Below, one piece after another: positions 18,146-28,396 of a stretch of 47,400 nt of DNA. Numbering within the stretch: position 1 is the stretch's first letter; every line of letters begins with the position of its first letter. Origin of the DNA: Pseudomonadota bacterium. GTDB lineage: Bacteria; Pseudomonadota; Alphaproteobacteria; Rhizobiales; Hyphomicrobiaceae. The notes under the pieces were generated by a model that made no database searches, was not told the DNA's origin, and saw only the letters and a program-made list of their open reading frames with translations. A program made the position numbers and the translations under genes. The stretch is from contig JAFECG010000011.1 of assembly GCA_018242215.1 (NCBI GenBank), forward strand, positions 1 through 47,400, written 5' to 3'.

Positions 18146-19582
18146 TTGCGTGATCCCCAGTCAGCTGTCGTTCAAGATCGGCTGTCGGTCAGCGGCTCGA
18201 ATTCCTCGCGCGCCCGGGACATCGCCTATCACCTTCATCCGGCGACTGACGCAAGACTCCACGAGAAAATCGGTCCCTTGGTCATCACGAAAGGGAAGGG
18301 GGTCAACGTCTGGGACGAGGACGGCCGGGAATATATAGAGGGATTGGCCGGCCTTTGGAGCGTTGCCGTTGGCTTTGGGGAGGAACGGCTCGTCAGTGCT
18401 GCCACTCGGCAGATGGAACAGCTTCCGTACTATCATTCATTCGGACATAAATCGCACCCCAGTGTGATCGATCTTGCGGAAAAGCTCGCGACGATGTCGC
18501 CGGTCGAGGGCGGAAAAGTCTTCTTTGCAAACTCCGGCTCCGAAGCCAATGACACGGCGATCAAGATCGTCTGGTACGTCAACAACGCAAAGGGCTTGCC
18601 GAAGAAGACCAAGTTTATTTCCCGCAAGCTCGCCTATCACGGCATTACGATCGGCGCGGGAAGTCTGACCGGAACTCCGTGGAACCATCGTGGCTTCAAT
18701 CTTCCTCTTTCGAACTTCCTGCACGTGTCGTGCCCGCACTATCGCCCTGCCGATGCGGAAAGCAGCGAGGAGGTCTTCGCCGATCATCTCGCCGATGAGC
18801 TGGAACAGCTGATCCTCGCTGAAGGGCCGGAGACGATCGCGGCTTTTATCGGTGAGCCGGTGATGGCGGCCGGCGGCGTTTACGTTCCACCGGCGACGTA
18901 CTGGGCAAAGATTCAGGCAGTACTGCGCAAATACGACGTCTACCTTATTGCCGATGAAGTGATCACGGGCTTTGGCCGAACAGGAAAGACTTTCGGTTGC
19001 GAGACCTTCGGCATCAAGCCGGACATGATGGTCTTATCGAAGCAACTGACATCGTCGTACATGCCGTTGTCGGCGCTCGTCGTTTCCGATGAGATCTACC
19101 AACGGCTCGCAGATCAATCACATGCTTTCGGCGCGTTCGCGCATGGGTTCACAGGATCCGGTCATCCGGTGGCAATGGCCGTCGCTCTCGAGAATCTTGC
19201 CATCCTCGAGGAGAGCGATCTGGTCGGCAACGCGGCGCGCCTTAGCCCTTATTTTCAGGAGCGGCTGCGTTCGTTCCTCGGTCATCCTCTCGTTGCCGAG
19301 GCGAGAGGCTGCGGATTGATCGGGGCTATCGCGCTGGCGACCGTCCCAGAGAATGGAGAGCAAACGCCTCCGGGTCTCCTCGGCCGCTTGCTCAACGACG
19401 CGTGTCTCAATCGCGGGCTCATTGTGCGGGCCATCGGCGACGCGATTGCTTTCTGTCCTCCGCTCATCATCACCCGTGATGAAATCGATGAAATGTTTCG
19501 GCGCTTCGGCCGGGCTCTCCATGATGTGCACCAGAACTCGACCTGGCGCTCGGTAACGGTTGCCGCGACTTCACCCAAATAG
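18146..19582 (+). CDS. Class III (omega) aminotransferase, putrescine/polyamine:pyruvate type
   Basis: A 478-residue PLP-dependent fold-type I transaminase. It shows the start of the domain ([38 protein letters not shown]), [15 protein letters not shown] for cofactor-phosphate binding, YHG in [16 protein letters not shown], the PLP-binding aspartate in [13 protein letters not shown] and the Schiff-base lysine in [14 protein letters not shown]. It resembles the SpuC-like group that transfers amino groups from diamines or omega-amines to pyruvate. The TTG at 18146 is chosen because GAGG lies eight bases upstream and no ATG or GTG fits the family start. A gamma-aminobutyraldehyde-type dehydrogenase follows 25 bases later, the expected next step. 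Confidence 0.9.
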   Translation: MRDPQSAVVQDRLSVSGSNSSRARDIAYHLHPATDARLHEKIGPLVITKGKGVNVWDEDGREYIEGLAGLWSVAVGFGEERLVSAATRQMEQLPYYHSFGHKSHPSVIDLAEKLATMSPVEGGKVFFANSGSEANDTAIKIVWYVNNAKGLPKKTKFISRKLAYHGITIGAGSLTGTPWNHRGFNLPLSNFLHVSCPHYRPADAESSEEVFADHLADELEQLILAEGPETIAAFIGEPVMAAGGVYVPPATYWAKIQAVLRKYDVYLIADEVITGFGRTGKTFGCETFGIKPDMMVLSKQLTSSYMPLSALVVSDEIYQRLADQSHAFGAFAHGFTGSGHPVAMAVALENLAILEESDLVGNAARLSPYFQERLRSFLGHPLVAEARGCGLIGAIALATVPENGEQTPPGLLGRLLNDACLNRGLIVRAIGDAIAFCPPLIITRDEIDEMFRRFGRALHDVHQNSTWRSVTVAATSPK

Positions 19583-19607
19583 ACCCTACGGCCACAGGGG
19601 AGGCGAG

Positions 19608-21035
19608 ATGCAAACGCAGATGTTGATAGGCGGCAGTCAGGAGAAGGGACAGGGCGAAGTCTACGAGGTGCTCAATCCGCGTACTGGCGAGGTTATCGCG
19701 AGTATTCCGGATGCCACGCCCGGACAGGTTCAGGCGGCCGTTGCCGCCGCCAACGCGGCATTTCCGAAATGGTCGCGTACCACTCCAGTCGAGCGCTCGG
19801 CGGCACTTCTGAAGATCGCCCAACTCGTTGAGGATCAAGCCGAGGCTTTTGCCGCGCTCGAGGCACTCAATTGCGGCAAGCCCAAGCATCTCGTCATCAG
19901 GGACGAGATCCCGGCGATTGCAGATTGCTTTCGTTTTTTCGCTGCTGCCGTCCGATGCATGAGCGGCACGGTGGCCGGAGAGTACCTTGCCGGTCATACC
20001 TCCATGATCCGCCGGGATGCCATCGGCACGGTCGGATCAATCGCGCCGTGGAACTATCCGCTGATGATGGGAGCCTGGAAGATCGCACCCGCCCTGGCCG
20101 GCGGCAATACCATCGTGCTCAAGCCCTCGGAGCAGACGCCGCTTACAACGCTCATGCTTGCCGAGCAGATCGCCGGCATACTTCCCGAGGGCGTCGTCAA
20201 TGTCGTCGTAGGGCGCGGCTCGACAGTCGGTAGGACGCTGGTCGCCGATCCCAATGTCTCGATGGTCTCGGTGACCGGCAGCATCGCGACAGGCGAGCAT
20301 GTCATTGCCGCTGCGGCAAAGCCGATTAAGCGCACGCATCTGGAACTCGGCGGCAAGGCGCCTGTCGTTGTATTCGACGATGCCGATTTGAGTGCGGTCG
20401 TCGAGGGCGTGAAGACCTTCGGATTTTACAATGCAGGTCAGGATTGCACGGCGGCCTGCCGCGTCTATGCTGGCAAGAAAATCTATGATCGCCTGGTGGC
20501 CGATCTCTCCGCCGCCGCGTCGAGCCTGAAATATGCGGCCGACGACGATACGACAAACGATATCGGACCGCTGATCTCCGAGCAGCATCGCAATCGCGTG
20601 TCCGGTCTCGTCGACGCAGCAGCAGCTTTGCCGCACATCTCCGTCACGACCGGAGGCAGGCCGAGCGATGGGGCCGGCTACTATTTCCAGCCGACAATCG
20701 TCGCTGGCGCCACGCAAAGCGACGATATCGTTCGCCGCGAGGTTTTCGGTCCCGTGGTCTCAGTGACGCCTTTCACAGATGTCGAAGAGGCAGTGACTTG
20801 GGCAAATGATTCCGACTACGGTCTCGCCTCCTCGGTCTGGACCAAGGACATCGGCAAAGCGATGGCGACCGCAGCCCGGCTTCGCTACGGCTGCAGCTGG
20901 ATCAACACGCACTTCATGCTCGTCAACGAGATGCCTCACGGCGGACTGAAGCAGTCCGGCTACGGCAAGGACTTAGGCATGTATTCGCTCGAGGACTACA
21001 CATTCGTGCGGCACGTGATGGTGAAGATCGAATGA
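19608..21035 (+). CDS. patD: Gamma-aminobutyraldehyde-type aldehyde dehydrogenase
   Basis: A 475-residue NAD-dependent aldehyde dehydrogenase, strongly like E. coli YdcW/PatD over its length ([70 protein letters not shown]). The nucleophile is the cysteine in [11 protein letters not shown] and the general base the glutamate in LELGGKAP. It should oxidise 4-aminobutanal or a related omega-aminoaldehyde to the acid. ATG at 19608 sits behind AGGGGAGGCGAG. The symbol rests on similarity; a change of substrate within this cluster is possible. Confidence 0.88.
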   Translation: MQTQMLIGGSQEKGQGEVYEVLNPRTGEVIASIPDATPGQVQAAVAAANAAFPKWSRTTPVERSAALLKIAQLVEDQAEAFAALEALNCGKPKHLVIRDEIPAIADCFRFFAAAVRCMSGTVAGEYLAGHTSMIRRDAIGTVGSIAPWNYPLMMGAWKIAPALAGGNTIVLKPSEQTPLTTLMLAEQIAGILPEGVVNVVVGRGSTVGRTLVADPNVSMVSVTGSIATGEHVIAAAAKPIKRTHLELGGKAPVVVFDDADLSAVVEGVKTFGFYNAGQDCTAACRVYAGKKIYDRLVADLSAAASSLKYAADDDTTNDIGPLISEQHRNRVSGLVDAAAALPHISVTTGGRPSDGAGYYFQPTIVAGATQSDDIVRREVFGPVVSVTPFTDVEEAVTWANDSDYGLASSVWTKDIGKAMATAARLRYGCSWINTHFMLVNEMPHGGLKQSGYGKDLGMYSLEDYTFVRHVMVKIE

Positions 21036-21119
21036 ACGGAATGTCTGGACACACTAGCAGCACGTGGGCGATCTCATCGCCGATCTCACTGATCTCAGCT
21101 CTTATCTGCGAGTAACGAA

Positions 21120-23345
21120 ATGTCGCGCGATTCAAAATACGACATCCTGTTCGACCCGATTTCCTTCGGGCCAAAGACGATGCGCAACCGCTTTTGGCAG
21201 ACGTCTCATTGTACGGGGTATGGCTCGGAAAGACCGGGCATTCAGGCGCATTTCCGCGGCATGAAAGCGGAAGGTGGCTGGGGCGCGGTTTGCACCGAGT
21301 TCTGCTCGATCCATCCTGAATCCGACGAATATCCATGGACATCGGCCCGGCTATGGGACGACGGCGATGTTATCAACCTCGGCAAGATGTGCGAGGAGGT
21401 TCATCGGCACAAATCGCTTGCTGGCGTGCAGCTCTGGTACAACGGAATGCACTCGCCTTGCCTTGAGTCGCGCGAGGTCCCGCGCGGACCAAGTGGCCTG
21501 CCGTCCAATGTTTTTCCGGACCGCACGGTTTACGATTCAATGGCGGATGAATCGGATATCAAGGCGCTCATCAACATGTACGTGCTTGCCGCGAAACGCG
21601 CCGAGCAGGCGGGTTTCGATATCGTCGAAATCACCGGCAGCGATAGCACGCTGCCACTCCAATTCCTGGAGCGCCGCTACAATCATCGAACAGACAAATA
21701 CGGTGGGTCCCTGGAAAACCGGGCGCGGTTTTTCATCGAGGTCATGGCGGCCGTCAAAAGAGCGGTCGGCGACCGTCTCGCCGTCACGACGCGATTCGAG
21801 GTCGATACCGTCAATGGCGACCTTCGCGTAGAACATTACGACGAGGGAATACGCTTCGTGCAGCTCATGCATGCGGAGGGTGTTTGCGATCTTTGGGCAG
21901 TGAAGATTGGCGACTATGAAGAGTGGGGCGAGGACGCGGGCAGCTCGCGTTTCCGCAAATCGAACTGGATGCGGCCCTTCATCATGGATGTGAAGGGCGT
22001 GGTCGGAGACAATGTTCCCGTCGTCAGCAATGGCCGCTTCACGAGCCCGGACGACATGGTCGAGGTGATCCGCTCCCGGCAGAGCGATATCATCGGTGCC
22101 GCGCGTCCCTCGATCGCCGATCCTTTTCTTCCGACGAAGATCGAAACCGGTCATCCGGAAGATATCCGCGAATGCATCGGCTGCAATATGTGCGTGTCGC
22201 GCATGCAGCAGCAGGCTCTTCTCAGCTGCACGCAGAATCCCACTTCCGGCGAAGAATACAGGCGCGGCTGGCATCCCGAGGTGTTCACGAAAGCGAAAAA
22301 CCCCTGCTCCGTCCTCGTTGTCGGCGCTGGTCCTGCGGGCATGGAGTGCGCCGTCGTGCTCGGCAAGCGCGGCTACGACGTGCATCTGAGGGACAAATCG
22401 CCGGATCTCGGGGGTCATTGGAAAGACGTCGCGCGGTATCCGCGCTGTTCGGAATTTGCTCGCGTCATCGCCTATCGGCAGATCCAGCTATCGAAGCTCA
22501 AGAACGTCGAGGTTCATCTTGGGACGAAGGAGATGACTGCCGAGGATGTCCTGACTTACGGAGCCGATAAAGTCGTGATCGCGACGGGCGCGAGTTGGTC
22601 GACGGTCGGAACGGGGGCCGAGATCCATCGGCCAATTCCGGGAGCAGATGCATCACTGCCGAACGTTCTGACGCCAGAGCAGATCATGGCGGGTAAGGCC
22701 ATCCCGGGCAAGAAAGCGGTCGTGCTCGACGGGGACGGACACTTCACCGGCATTGCAATGGCAGAGCTGCTTGCCGACCTTGGCAAGGAAGTCACGTTCG
22801 TCACCAATATGCACGATATCGCGCAGTTCTCGCTCTACACGATGGAAATGGCGAACAACAAGCGCATGCTTTACAACAAAAAAATACGGCACATGACGAA
22901 CCATTGGGGCCATTCCTACGGGAACGGCAAAATGTCGCTTTTCTATCTCTATCGCGACACTCCAGAGCTGATGGAAGTGGAGCCAGGCCACTGGGGCAGG
23001 CGCTTCAGCGATGATCTCGTCGAACTCGAGTGCGATGCTCTCGTGCTTGTCACGATGCGTGTTCCGAATTCCGGACTCTATCGTGACCTGGTGGCACGCC
23101 GGCACGAGTGGCCATCTCATGACGTCCAGGACGTATTCCGAATCGGCGACTGTCATGCGCCGCGCCAGCTCATGAACGCGATCTTCGACGGTCATAGATT
23201 GGGACGCGAATTCGATTCACCGCATCCCCAGCAGCCACTGCCGTTCATCCGCGAGCGGCAAATCTGGGGCGCGCCGACCTATCCGAAGCTCGGCGACACG
23301 CGTCCGACCGTCGAAGCGCCGCTGGCGGAAGTTTTGAGCGCATAG
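21120..23345 (+). CDS. TMADH-like FMN/4Fe-4S amine dehydrogenase
   Basis: A 741-residue relative of trimethylamine/dimethylamine dehydrogenase with the full three-domain layout. An old-yellow-enzyme barrel (about 1-345) carries C31 in NRFWQTSHCTGYGS, the counterpart of the residue that binds 6-S-cysteinyl-FMN in TMADH. A 4Fe-4S site follows, CIGCNMC...SCTQN. An ADP-binding Rossmann region has VLVVGAGPAGMECAVVL and GDCHAPR. EWGEDAG keeps the TMADH W264 counterpart. Two other residues of the substrate aromatic bowl differ: F61 (TEFCS) for Tyr60, and methionine in CVSRMQQQ for Trp355. It should oxidatively dealkylate an N-alkylamine other than trimethylamine and pass electrons to the ETF encoded downstream. 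The 84-bp gap to the dehydrogenase upstream fits one transcript. Confidence 0.9.
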   Translation: MSRDSKYDILFDPISFGPKTMRNRFWQTSHCTGYGSERPGIQAHFRGMKAEGGWGAVCTEFCSIHPESDEYPWTSARLWDDGDVINLGKMCEEVHRHKSLAGVQLWYNGMHSPCLESREVPRGPSGLPSNVFPDRTVYDSMADESDIKALINMYVLAAKRAEQAGFDIVEITGSDSTLPLQFLERRYNHRTDKYGGSLENRARFFIEVMAAVKRAVGDRLAVTTRFEVDTVNGDLRVEHYDEGIRFVQLMHAEGVCDLWAVKIGDYEEWGEDAGSSRFRKSNWMRPFIMDVKGVVGDNVPVVSNGRFTSPDDMVEVIRSRQSDIIGAARPSIADPFLPTKIETGHPEDIRECIGCNMCVSRMQQQALLSCTQNPTSGEEYRRGWHPEVFTKAKNPCSVLVVGAGPAGMECAVVLGKRGYDVHLRDKSPDLGGHWKDVARYPRCSEFARVIAYRQIQLSKLKNVEVHLGTKEMTAEDVLTYGADKVVIATGASWSTVGTGAEIHRPIPGADASLPNVLTPEQIMAGKAIPGKKAVVLDGDGHFTGIAMAELLADLGKEVTFVTNMHDIAQFSLYTMEMANNKRMLYNKKIRHMTNHWGHSYGNGKMSLFYLYRDTPELMEVEPGHWGRRFSDDLVELECDALVLVTMRVPNSGLYRDLVARRHEWPSHDVQDVFRIGDCHAPRQLMNAIFDGHRLGREFDSPHPQQPLPFIRERQIWGAPTYPKLGDTRPTVEAPLAEVLSA

Positions 23346-23406
23346 AGGGTCTGCGCAAGCTCGATAAGCCGTTTCGGAGTTTCATTCAAAGAGAGGCCTG
23401 AACCTC

Positions 23407-26400
23407 TTGCAGACGCGCGAGATATTTTGGTCGATTGGGCCTCTCGGCATCATCGTCTTCTATGCATGCGGGGTGCTCGCGATGGGCGCCTTCGTATGGG
23501 GTTTCATGCGACATGTTGTGAAGTATGCACGGGGGAGATCCCTGCGGCAGCCACTCGAACTCAAAGTCGGCGTTCGGCGCATGCTCTCCGATATCGGGAC
23601 TCATCGCACGCTCAGGCGGCGCGATAGGAATGCTGGCATCGCGCATCAGGCCGTATTCATCGGCTTCGTGATCGCCGCGGTAGGTACCACGATCATCTTC
23701 ATCGATTACGATATCGTGCGCCTACTATTCGGGACGCAATTCTGGCGTGGATGGTACTACCTCATCACGAGTCTTGCCCTCGATCTCGGGCATTTGGGAT
23801 TAGTCGCCGGGCTTATTTATCTCTTGGTACGTCGTGGCTGGTTCCATCTGCCCAAGTTGGATTATGTGAGACGGTATCTCGGCGAGACATCCCTTCGGCC
23901 CGCTGCTGAGGGCTGGCGCATCGAGGACTGGGCTTTTCTCCTGTCGCTGCTGGCGATCGAGCTGACGGGCTTTCTTCAGGAAGGTGTGCGGCTGCTGATG
24001 GATCAGCCGCATCTCGCCGATTTAAGTCCCGTTGGGGCGCTTGTTGGAAAGGTTCTGTCCGGGTTCGGCATGTCTGCGGATGCCGCCGCCCAAATCCGTC
24101 TTTCCAACTGGTGGGTTCACGGCATTCTGGCTCTCGCCTTCACGGCCGCTATCCCCTGGTACAAGGCCAAGCACATTCTCGCCGTCGTGGGTTCCTTGGC
24201 TGTCCGGGACGAAAAGCCACTTGCAAGGCTTCCCAGAGAAGTTGTTGTGGAGCCCGTGTCCGGCGAGACGGGATCGGTTGGGATAGCCAGAATCTCCGAC
24301 CTTTCGTGGAAGGAGATGCTGCATCTCGACGCCTGCACAAAATGCGGGAAATGCCACGAAGCTTGCCCCGCGCGAAGCTCGGAAAGGCCGCTCAGTCCGC
24401 GCGATCTGATCTTGGACCTCAGAGAGTGCAACGATCGCGCGCAAGCGAGGGACCAAGAAGGCATTGCCGCACTCGGCGATGTGATCAGTCCTGAAACCCT
24501 CTGGGCCTGCATGTCATGCGGCGCGTGTCAGGAGATCTGCCCGGTCGGCATCGAGCACCCGCCGCTCATCGTCGGGATGCGCCGCCATCTCGTCGACCAG
24601 GATATCATGGACCCGCAGCTTCGTGCGGCGTTTGGGTCGGTGGCGCGAACCGGCAACAGCTTCGGGGAGAGTGCGCGCAAGCGTTCGGATTGGACCCGGG
24701 ATCTCGATTTCGAGATCAAGGACATCCGGAAGGATGAAGCGGACGTACTCTGGTTCGTCGGCGACTATGCGTCGTTCGATCCGCGCAATCAGAAGGTCAG
24801 CCGGACGGTCGCGAAGCTCCTTCACCTCGCAGGCGTCGACTTCGCGCTGCTTCATGAAAGCGAATGGACCGCGGGCAACGACCTGAGGCGTGCCGGAGAA
24901 GAGGGACTCTATGAGGCCGTCGTCGAGCACAACCTCATCGAGATCGGAAAAGCCAAGCCGTTCGCGCGGATAATGACGACGGACCCCCACAGCTTCAATA
25001 CGATCAAGAATGAGTATCCGGAATTCGGCCGGATCGCTCCGATCGCTCACTACACTAACGTGCTCGCCGAGCTTTTGAAGTCGAAGCGACTCAAAGTCAC
25101 CAAGCCACTCAAGCGGCGCGTGACGTTTCATGATCCCTGCCATCTGGGGCGTTTGAACGGCGGCTATGATCCGCCGCGGGAGGTGCTCGCCGCGATCGGG
25201 TGCGAGCTAATCGAGATGCCCCGCAGTCGCGACAATTCGTTCTGCTGCGGCGCTGGCGGCGGCCGCATCTGGATTCCCGATATGCCGGGCGCGCCGAAGC
25301 CCTCGATCAGCCGCATGCACGAGGCGGCGGCGCTCGGCGGCATCGACGTTTTTGTGACCTGCTGCCCGAAAGATCTGACGATGTATGAGGATGCCCGCAA
25401 AACCAGTGGTCACGAGCGAAGCTTCGTCGTCGGCGATATCGCCGAGCTTGTGGCCGAGGCGATCGTGCAGGAGAACGACTTCGTTCGTGATCTTCCGAGC
25501 ATCGCGGAACGCATCGTCGATGCCGTCGCGACGCGCGTCGGCGATGTCGTGAGTGCTCGCATGGAGGAGGCGCTCTCTCGAATGGAGTTGTCCCCGGCTC
25601 CGTCCGCAGACCGGTTGTCGGAGCCGCCGCAAGATGTGATTTCCGAGGTTTCGGTAGATGTGCCGCTGGCGTCGTCGCCCGTGGCCGACCCGACAGGAGC
25701 GGCGACTTTTACCAGCGGAGACGTTTTTGATCTCGCGCCAATGGATTGGGAACATCCAGCACCTATTCGTCCGGCGCAACTGCCGCCTTATGATATTCCG
25801 CCCCGTGCCGGATCCCGCGTCCTTGTCATGATCAAGCACGTCGCTTCCGTCGGTGATGAACGAGAACTCAACCCCGACGGTCGCGACGTTCGTCCGGCGT
25901 TGCTCGATCATGCCATGAACGAATGGGACGAATCTGCTCTCGAAGAAGCGCTGATTGCTGTTGAACGACTCGGCGCCGGCGAGGTTGTGGCCGTTTCCGT
26001 CGGCGACGACGGTGCTGATGCGTCGCTTAGACGGGCTCTCGCAAAGGGCGCACACCGGGCCGTGCGGGTATGGTCCCCCGATCTCGCGGGTGTCGATCCG
26101 CTGGTGATCGCGCGGGCCCTCGCGGGCGTTGCCGAGATTGAGAAGCCAGATCTCATTTTTTGCGGCGTTCAATCGAGCGACCAGTCAAATGGCGCAACCG
26201 GGCCTGCTCTTGGCCGCGTTCTCGGCCTACCGCTTGCAACCGTCGTGGTCGGGGTGGATTGGGACGGCAAGGACAGATTGCTCATAACGCGAGAACTTGA
26301 AGGCGGCATCAGGGAGAAAATCGAGCTTTCGAGCCCCGCGATCGTTACCGTTCAGAGCGGAATCAATGCACCGCGCTATGCGACGATGCGGATGATCAAG

Positions 26401-26580
26401 GAGGCGAAGCGCAAGACGATCGAGGTCGTCGACGGGCACGCCGTTCTAGACGGGTCGGGAGGTTATGTGGTGCGCCGGATGTTCGTGCCGGAAGTTGCAA
26501 AAGCCGAGATGCTGAAAGGAAGCAGCCTAGATATCGCGGCGTTCGTAGCTAGGCTCATACGCGAGAAGAGCGGGGCCTGA
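23407..26580 (+). CDS. Membrane-anchored HdrD/DgcB-like Fe-S protein fused to ETF-beta
   Basis: A 1057-residue fusion. Residues 1-about 260 form a NarI-like membrane domain with about five helices. Two 4Fe-4S clusters follow (CTKCGKCHEACP from residue 310, CMSCGACQEICP from 368). Two cysteine-rich CCG domains then appear (HDPCHLGR at about 575-582, SFCCGAGGG at about 612, TCCPKD at about 652). A Pro/Ala-rich linker spans about 690-800, and a complete ETF-beta domain covers 803-1057 (SRVLVMIKHV, MNEWDESALEEALIA, SLRRALAKGAHRAVRVW). The N-terminal part resembles DgcB of dimethylglycine catabolism (DUF3483), normally about 650 residues and separate from EtfB. The inferred role is accepting electrons from the TMADH-like enzyme through ETF and passing them to quinone. 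TTG at 23407 is chosen because GAGAGG lies ten bases upstream and the next ATG would remove most of the first helix. Confidence 0.9.
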   Translation: MQTREIFWSIGPLGIIVFYACGVLAMGAFVWGFMRHVVKYARGRSLRQPLELKVGVRRMLSDIGTHRTLRRRDRNAGIAHQAVFIGFVIAAVGTTIIFIDYDIVRLLFGTQFWRGWYYLITSLALDLGHLGLVAGLIYLLVRRGWFHLPKLDYVRRYLGETSLRPAAEGWRIEDWAFLLSLLAIELTGFLQEGVRLLMDQPHLADLSPVGALVGKVLSGFGMSADAAAQIRLSNWWVHGILALAFTAAIPWYKAKHILAVVGSLAVRDEKPLARLPREVVVEPVSGETGSVGIARISDLSWKEMLHLDACTKCGKCHEACPARSSERPLSPRDLILDLRECNDRAQARDQEGIAALGDVISPETLWACMSCGACQEICPVGIEHPPLIVGMRRHLVDQDIMDPQLRAAFGSVARTGNSFGESARKRSDWTRDLDFEIKDIRKDEADVLWFVGDYASFDPRNQKVSRTVAKLLHLAGVDFALLHESEWTAGNDLRRAGEEGLYEAVVEHNLIEIGKAKPFARIMTTDPHSFNTIKNEYPEFGRIAPIAHYTNVLAELLKSKRLKVTKPLKRRVTFHDPCHLGRLNGGYDPPREVLAAIGCELIEMPRSRDNSFCCGAGGGRIWIPDMPGAPKPSISRMHEAAALGGIDVFVTCCPKDLTMYEDARKTSGHERSFVVGDIAELVAEAIVQENDFVRDLPSIAERIVDAVATRVGDVVSARMEEALSRMELSPAPSADRLSEPPQDVISEVSVDVPLASSPVADPTGAATFTSGDVFDLAPMDWEHPAPIRPAQLPPYDIPPRAGSRVLVMIKHVASVGDERELNPDGRDVRPALLDHAMNEWDESALEEALIAVERLGAGEVVAVSVGDDGADASLRRALAKGAHRAVRVWSPDLAGVDPLVIARALAGVAEIEKPDLIFCGVQSSDQSNGATGPALGRVLGLPLATVVVGVDWDGKDRLLITRELEGGIREKIELSSPAIVTVQSGINAPRYATMRMIKEAKRKTIEVVDGHAVLDGSGGYVVRRMFVPEVAKAEMLKGSSLDIAAFVARLIREKSGA

Positions 26581-26581
26581 C

Positions 26582-27547
26582 ATGGGCGGTATACTGGTCA
26601 TTGCCGAGCATTTTGGTGAGGCCATCCGCGAAATCACGCGCGAAATGATTGGCGCGGCGATTTCGCTTAGAGCTGATATCGGCGGTCCCGTTGTTGTTGC
26701 CATTCTTTCGGACGGCGCCGAGGCTCTTGCAGGCCAGCTCAACATCAGCGGTGTCGACGAAATTCGCGTTTGCGAGACCGGCTCCCCGCATTTCGACCTT
26801 GCCGTCTACGAAGATGTAACTTGCAGCCTGGGCGCCGAGCTACGTCCGCGGCTCATTCTGTTCGGTCACACGGCGAACGGTATGGCGTGCGCGGCAACTA
26901 CGGCGGCCCGTCTCGGCTCAGGCTTCGCGAGCGATGTATTCGGACTGCGTTGGGAGAACGATGGACTCATCGTTACTCGCGGGGCTTACGGAAATAAGCT
27001 CAACGTTGAGCTTGCCTTTCCGAAAAAGGCCGTAGCCGTTCTGTCCATTCGTAGCGCCACGTTTGCGCCGGCGACGGCAGCCGGCAGCGCACATATCGTT
27101 GATTGCAAATTCGACTTATCGAATGTGGGAGGGCGCACGAAGCATCTCGAATACGTTCAGCCCGTCGCCAACGGCCCGGATATTTCCAAAGCGGAGTTCA
27201 TCCTTTCCGTTGGGCGCGGGATTCAAGAAGAGAAGAACATTCCGCGCTTCATGCAACTTGCCAATAAAATCGGCGCAACGTTTGGCTGCTCACGTCCCGT
27301 CGTGGACGCGGGGTGGCTACCGAAATCGCATCAGATCGGCCAATCGGGCAAGGTCGCGGCCAATTGCAAGCTCTACATCGCTTTCGGGATCAGCGGCGCT
27401 GTCCAACACCTTCACGGGATGAAACACGTCGAGACGATCGTCGCGATCAATACGGACGCTAGTGCTCCGATCTTCGGTGTCGCGACCTACGGCGCAACGG
27501 TAGATATTTTTGAATTCGCGGATGCTTTGGAAAGTCAATTCAACTGA
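26582..27547 (+). CDS. etfA: Electron transfer flavoprotein alpha subunit
   Basis: A 321-residue ETF-alpha. The N-terminal domain starts ILVIAEHFGEAI. The C-terminal FAD-binding domain shows SVGRGIQEEKN, SRPVVDAGWLPKSHQIGQSG, and YIAFGISGAVQHLHGM, the FAD contact segments of the family. It starts one base after the fusion protein's stop and pairs with the ETF-beta domain carried there. No free ETF-beta gene is present nearby, which makes the fused copy the natural partner. Confidence 0.94.
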   Translation: MGGILVIAEHFGEAIREITREMIGAAISLRADIGGPVVVAILSDGAEALAGQLNISGVDEIRVCETGSPHFDLAVYEDVTCSLGAELRPRLILFGHTANGMACAATTAARLGSGFASDVFGLRWENDGLIVTRGAYGNKLNVELAFPKKAVAVLSIRSATFAPATAAGSAHIVDCKFDLSNVGGRTKHLEYVQPVANGPDISKAEFILSVGRGIQEEKNIPRFMQLANKIGATFGCSRPVVDAGWLPKSHQIGQSGKVAANCKLYIAFGISGAVQHLHGMKHVETIVAINTDASAPIFGVATYGATVDIFEFADALESQFN

Positions 27548-27567
27548 TGCAGTCGATGGAGGAAGAC

Positions 27568-28353
27568 ATGGCTTACGGGCTTGGTGGAAAGGTCGCATTG
27601 GTCACGGGTTCAACGACCGGCATCGGTGAGGCCACCGCGCGATGCCTGGCAGAGGTCAATGTCGCGATCATGGTTTCAGGCAGAAGCGAGGAGCGCGGCC
27701 TGAAGCTGGTTGACGACATCAAGGCTGCAGGCGGCAAAGCCAGCTTCTTCAAAGCCGATCTCAGAGAAGCCGGCGTTTGCGAGGCTCTGGTCAAGGCGAC
27801 CGTTGCAGAGTTCGGAAAGCTCGACATCCTAGTCAACAACGCGGGCATTCTTTATACGGCCAATATCGTCGATACGACCGAGGGACAGTGGCTCGATACA
27901 TTCGCGGTGAATGTCACGGCTGTGTTTCTGATCAGCCGCGCCGCAATAGCCGAAATGATGAAGACCGGCGGCGGAGTGATCGTGAATGTGGCCTCGGAAT
28001 GGGGCTTGAACGGCGAGCCGAACCACACGGCCTATTGCGCGAGTAAGGGCGCGCTCGTGCAGATGACACGATGCATGGCGCTCGATCTCGCACAGTCGAA
28101 CATCCGGGTGAATTCAGTGTGTCCGGGTGAGATCCATACCCAGATGGTCGACGACATTCTCGCATCCAAAGGCGGCGACGTTGCAGAGAACCTTCGCGCG
28201 CTTGCTGGGGGAATTCCGGTGCGGCGTCTCGCGTCTCCCCGCGAGGTCGGTCGGGTCATTCGCTTCCTGGCTTCGGAGGACGCGAGCTACGTGACCGGAG
28301 CAAACCTGCCTGTTGATGGCGGCAACGACGCGACCGCCGGGCCATATCCCTGA
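27568..28353 (+). CDS. Classical SDR-family oxidoreductase
   Basis: A 261-residue short-chain dehydrogenase. It has the cofactor motif VTGSTTGIGEA (TGxxxGIG), NNAG in DILVNNAGILY, the catalytic serine in VNVASEWG, YxxxK in TAYCASKGAL, and VNSVCPGEIHTQM. GGAGGAAG five bases before 27568 decides this start over in-frame ATGs at 27547 and 27556. The gene is the last of the plus-strand amine cluster. Substrate unknown; it may reduce or oxidise a carbonyl produced by the pathway. Confidence 0.88.
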   Translation: MAYGLGGKVALVTGSTTGIGEATARCLAEVNVAIMVSGRSEERGLKLVDDIKAAGGKASFFKADLREAGVCEALVKATVAEFGKLDILVNNAGILYTANIVDTTEGQWLDTFAVNVTAVFLISRAAIAEMMKTGGGVIVNVASEWGLNGEPNHTAYCASKGALVQMTRCMALDLAQSNIRVNSVCPGEIHTQMVDDILASKGGDVAENLRALAGGIPVRRLASPREVGRVIRFLASEDASYVTGANLPVDGGNDATAGPYP

Positions 28354-28396
28354 TCCCGGAAGCGGTTCTTCGAACTTGCACTTCGTTGGATAGAAC

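Noticed and set aside
21537-22418. Long open frame (293 codons) antisense to the TMADH-like gene
   Set aside because: It mirrors a gene with strong family motifs, has no domain of its own and reflects high G+C antisense openness.
25207-26172. 321-codon open frame antisense to the ETF-beta fusion gene
   Set aside because: No recognisable domain; the opposite strand has clear CCG and ETF-beta motifs through the same bases.
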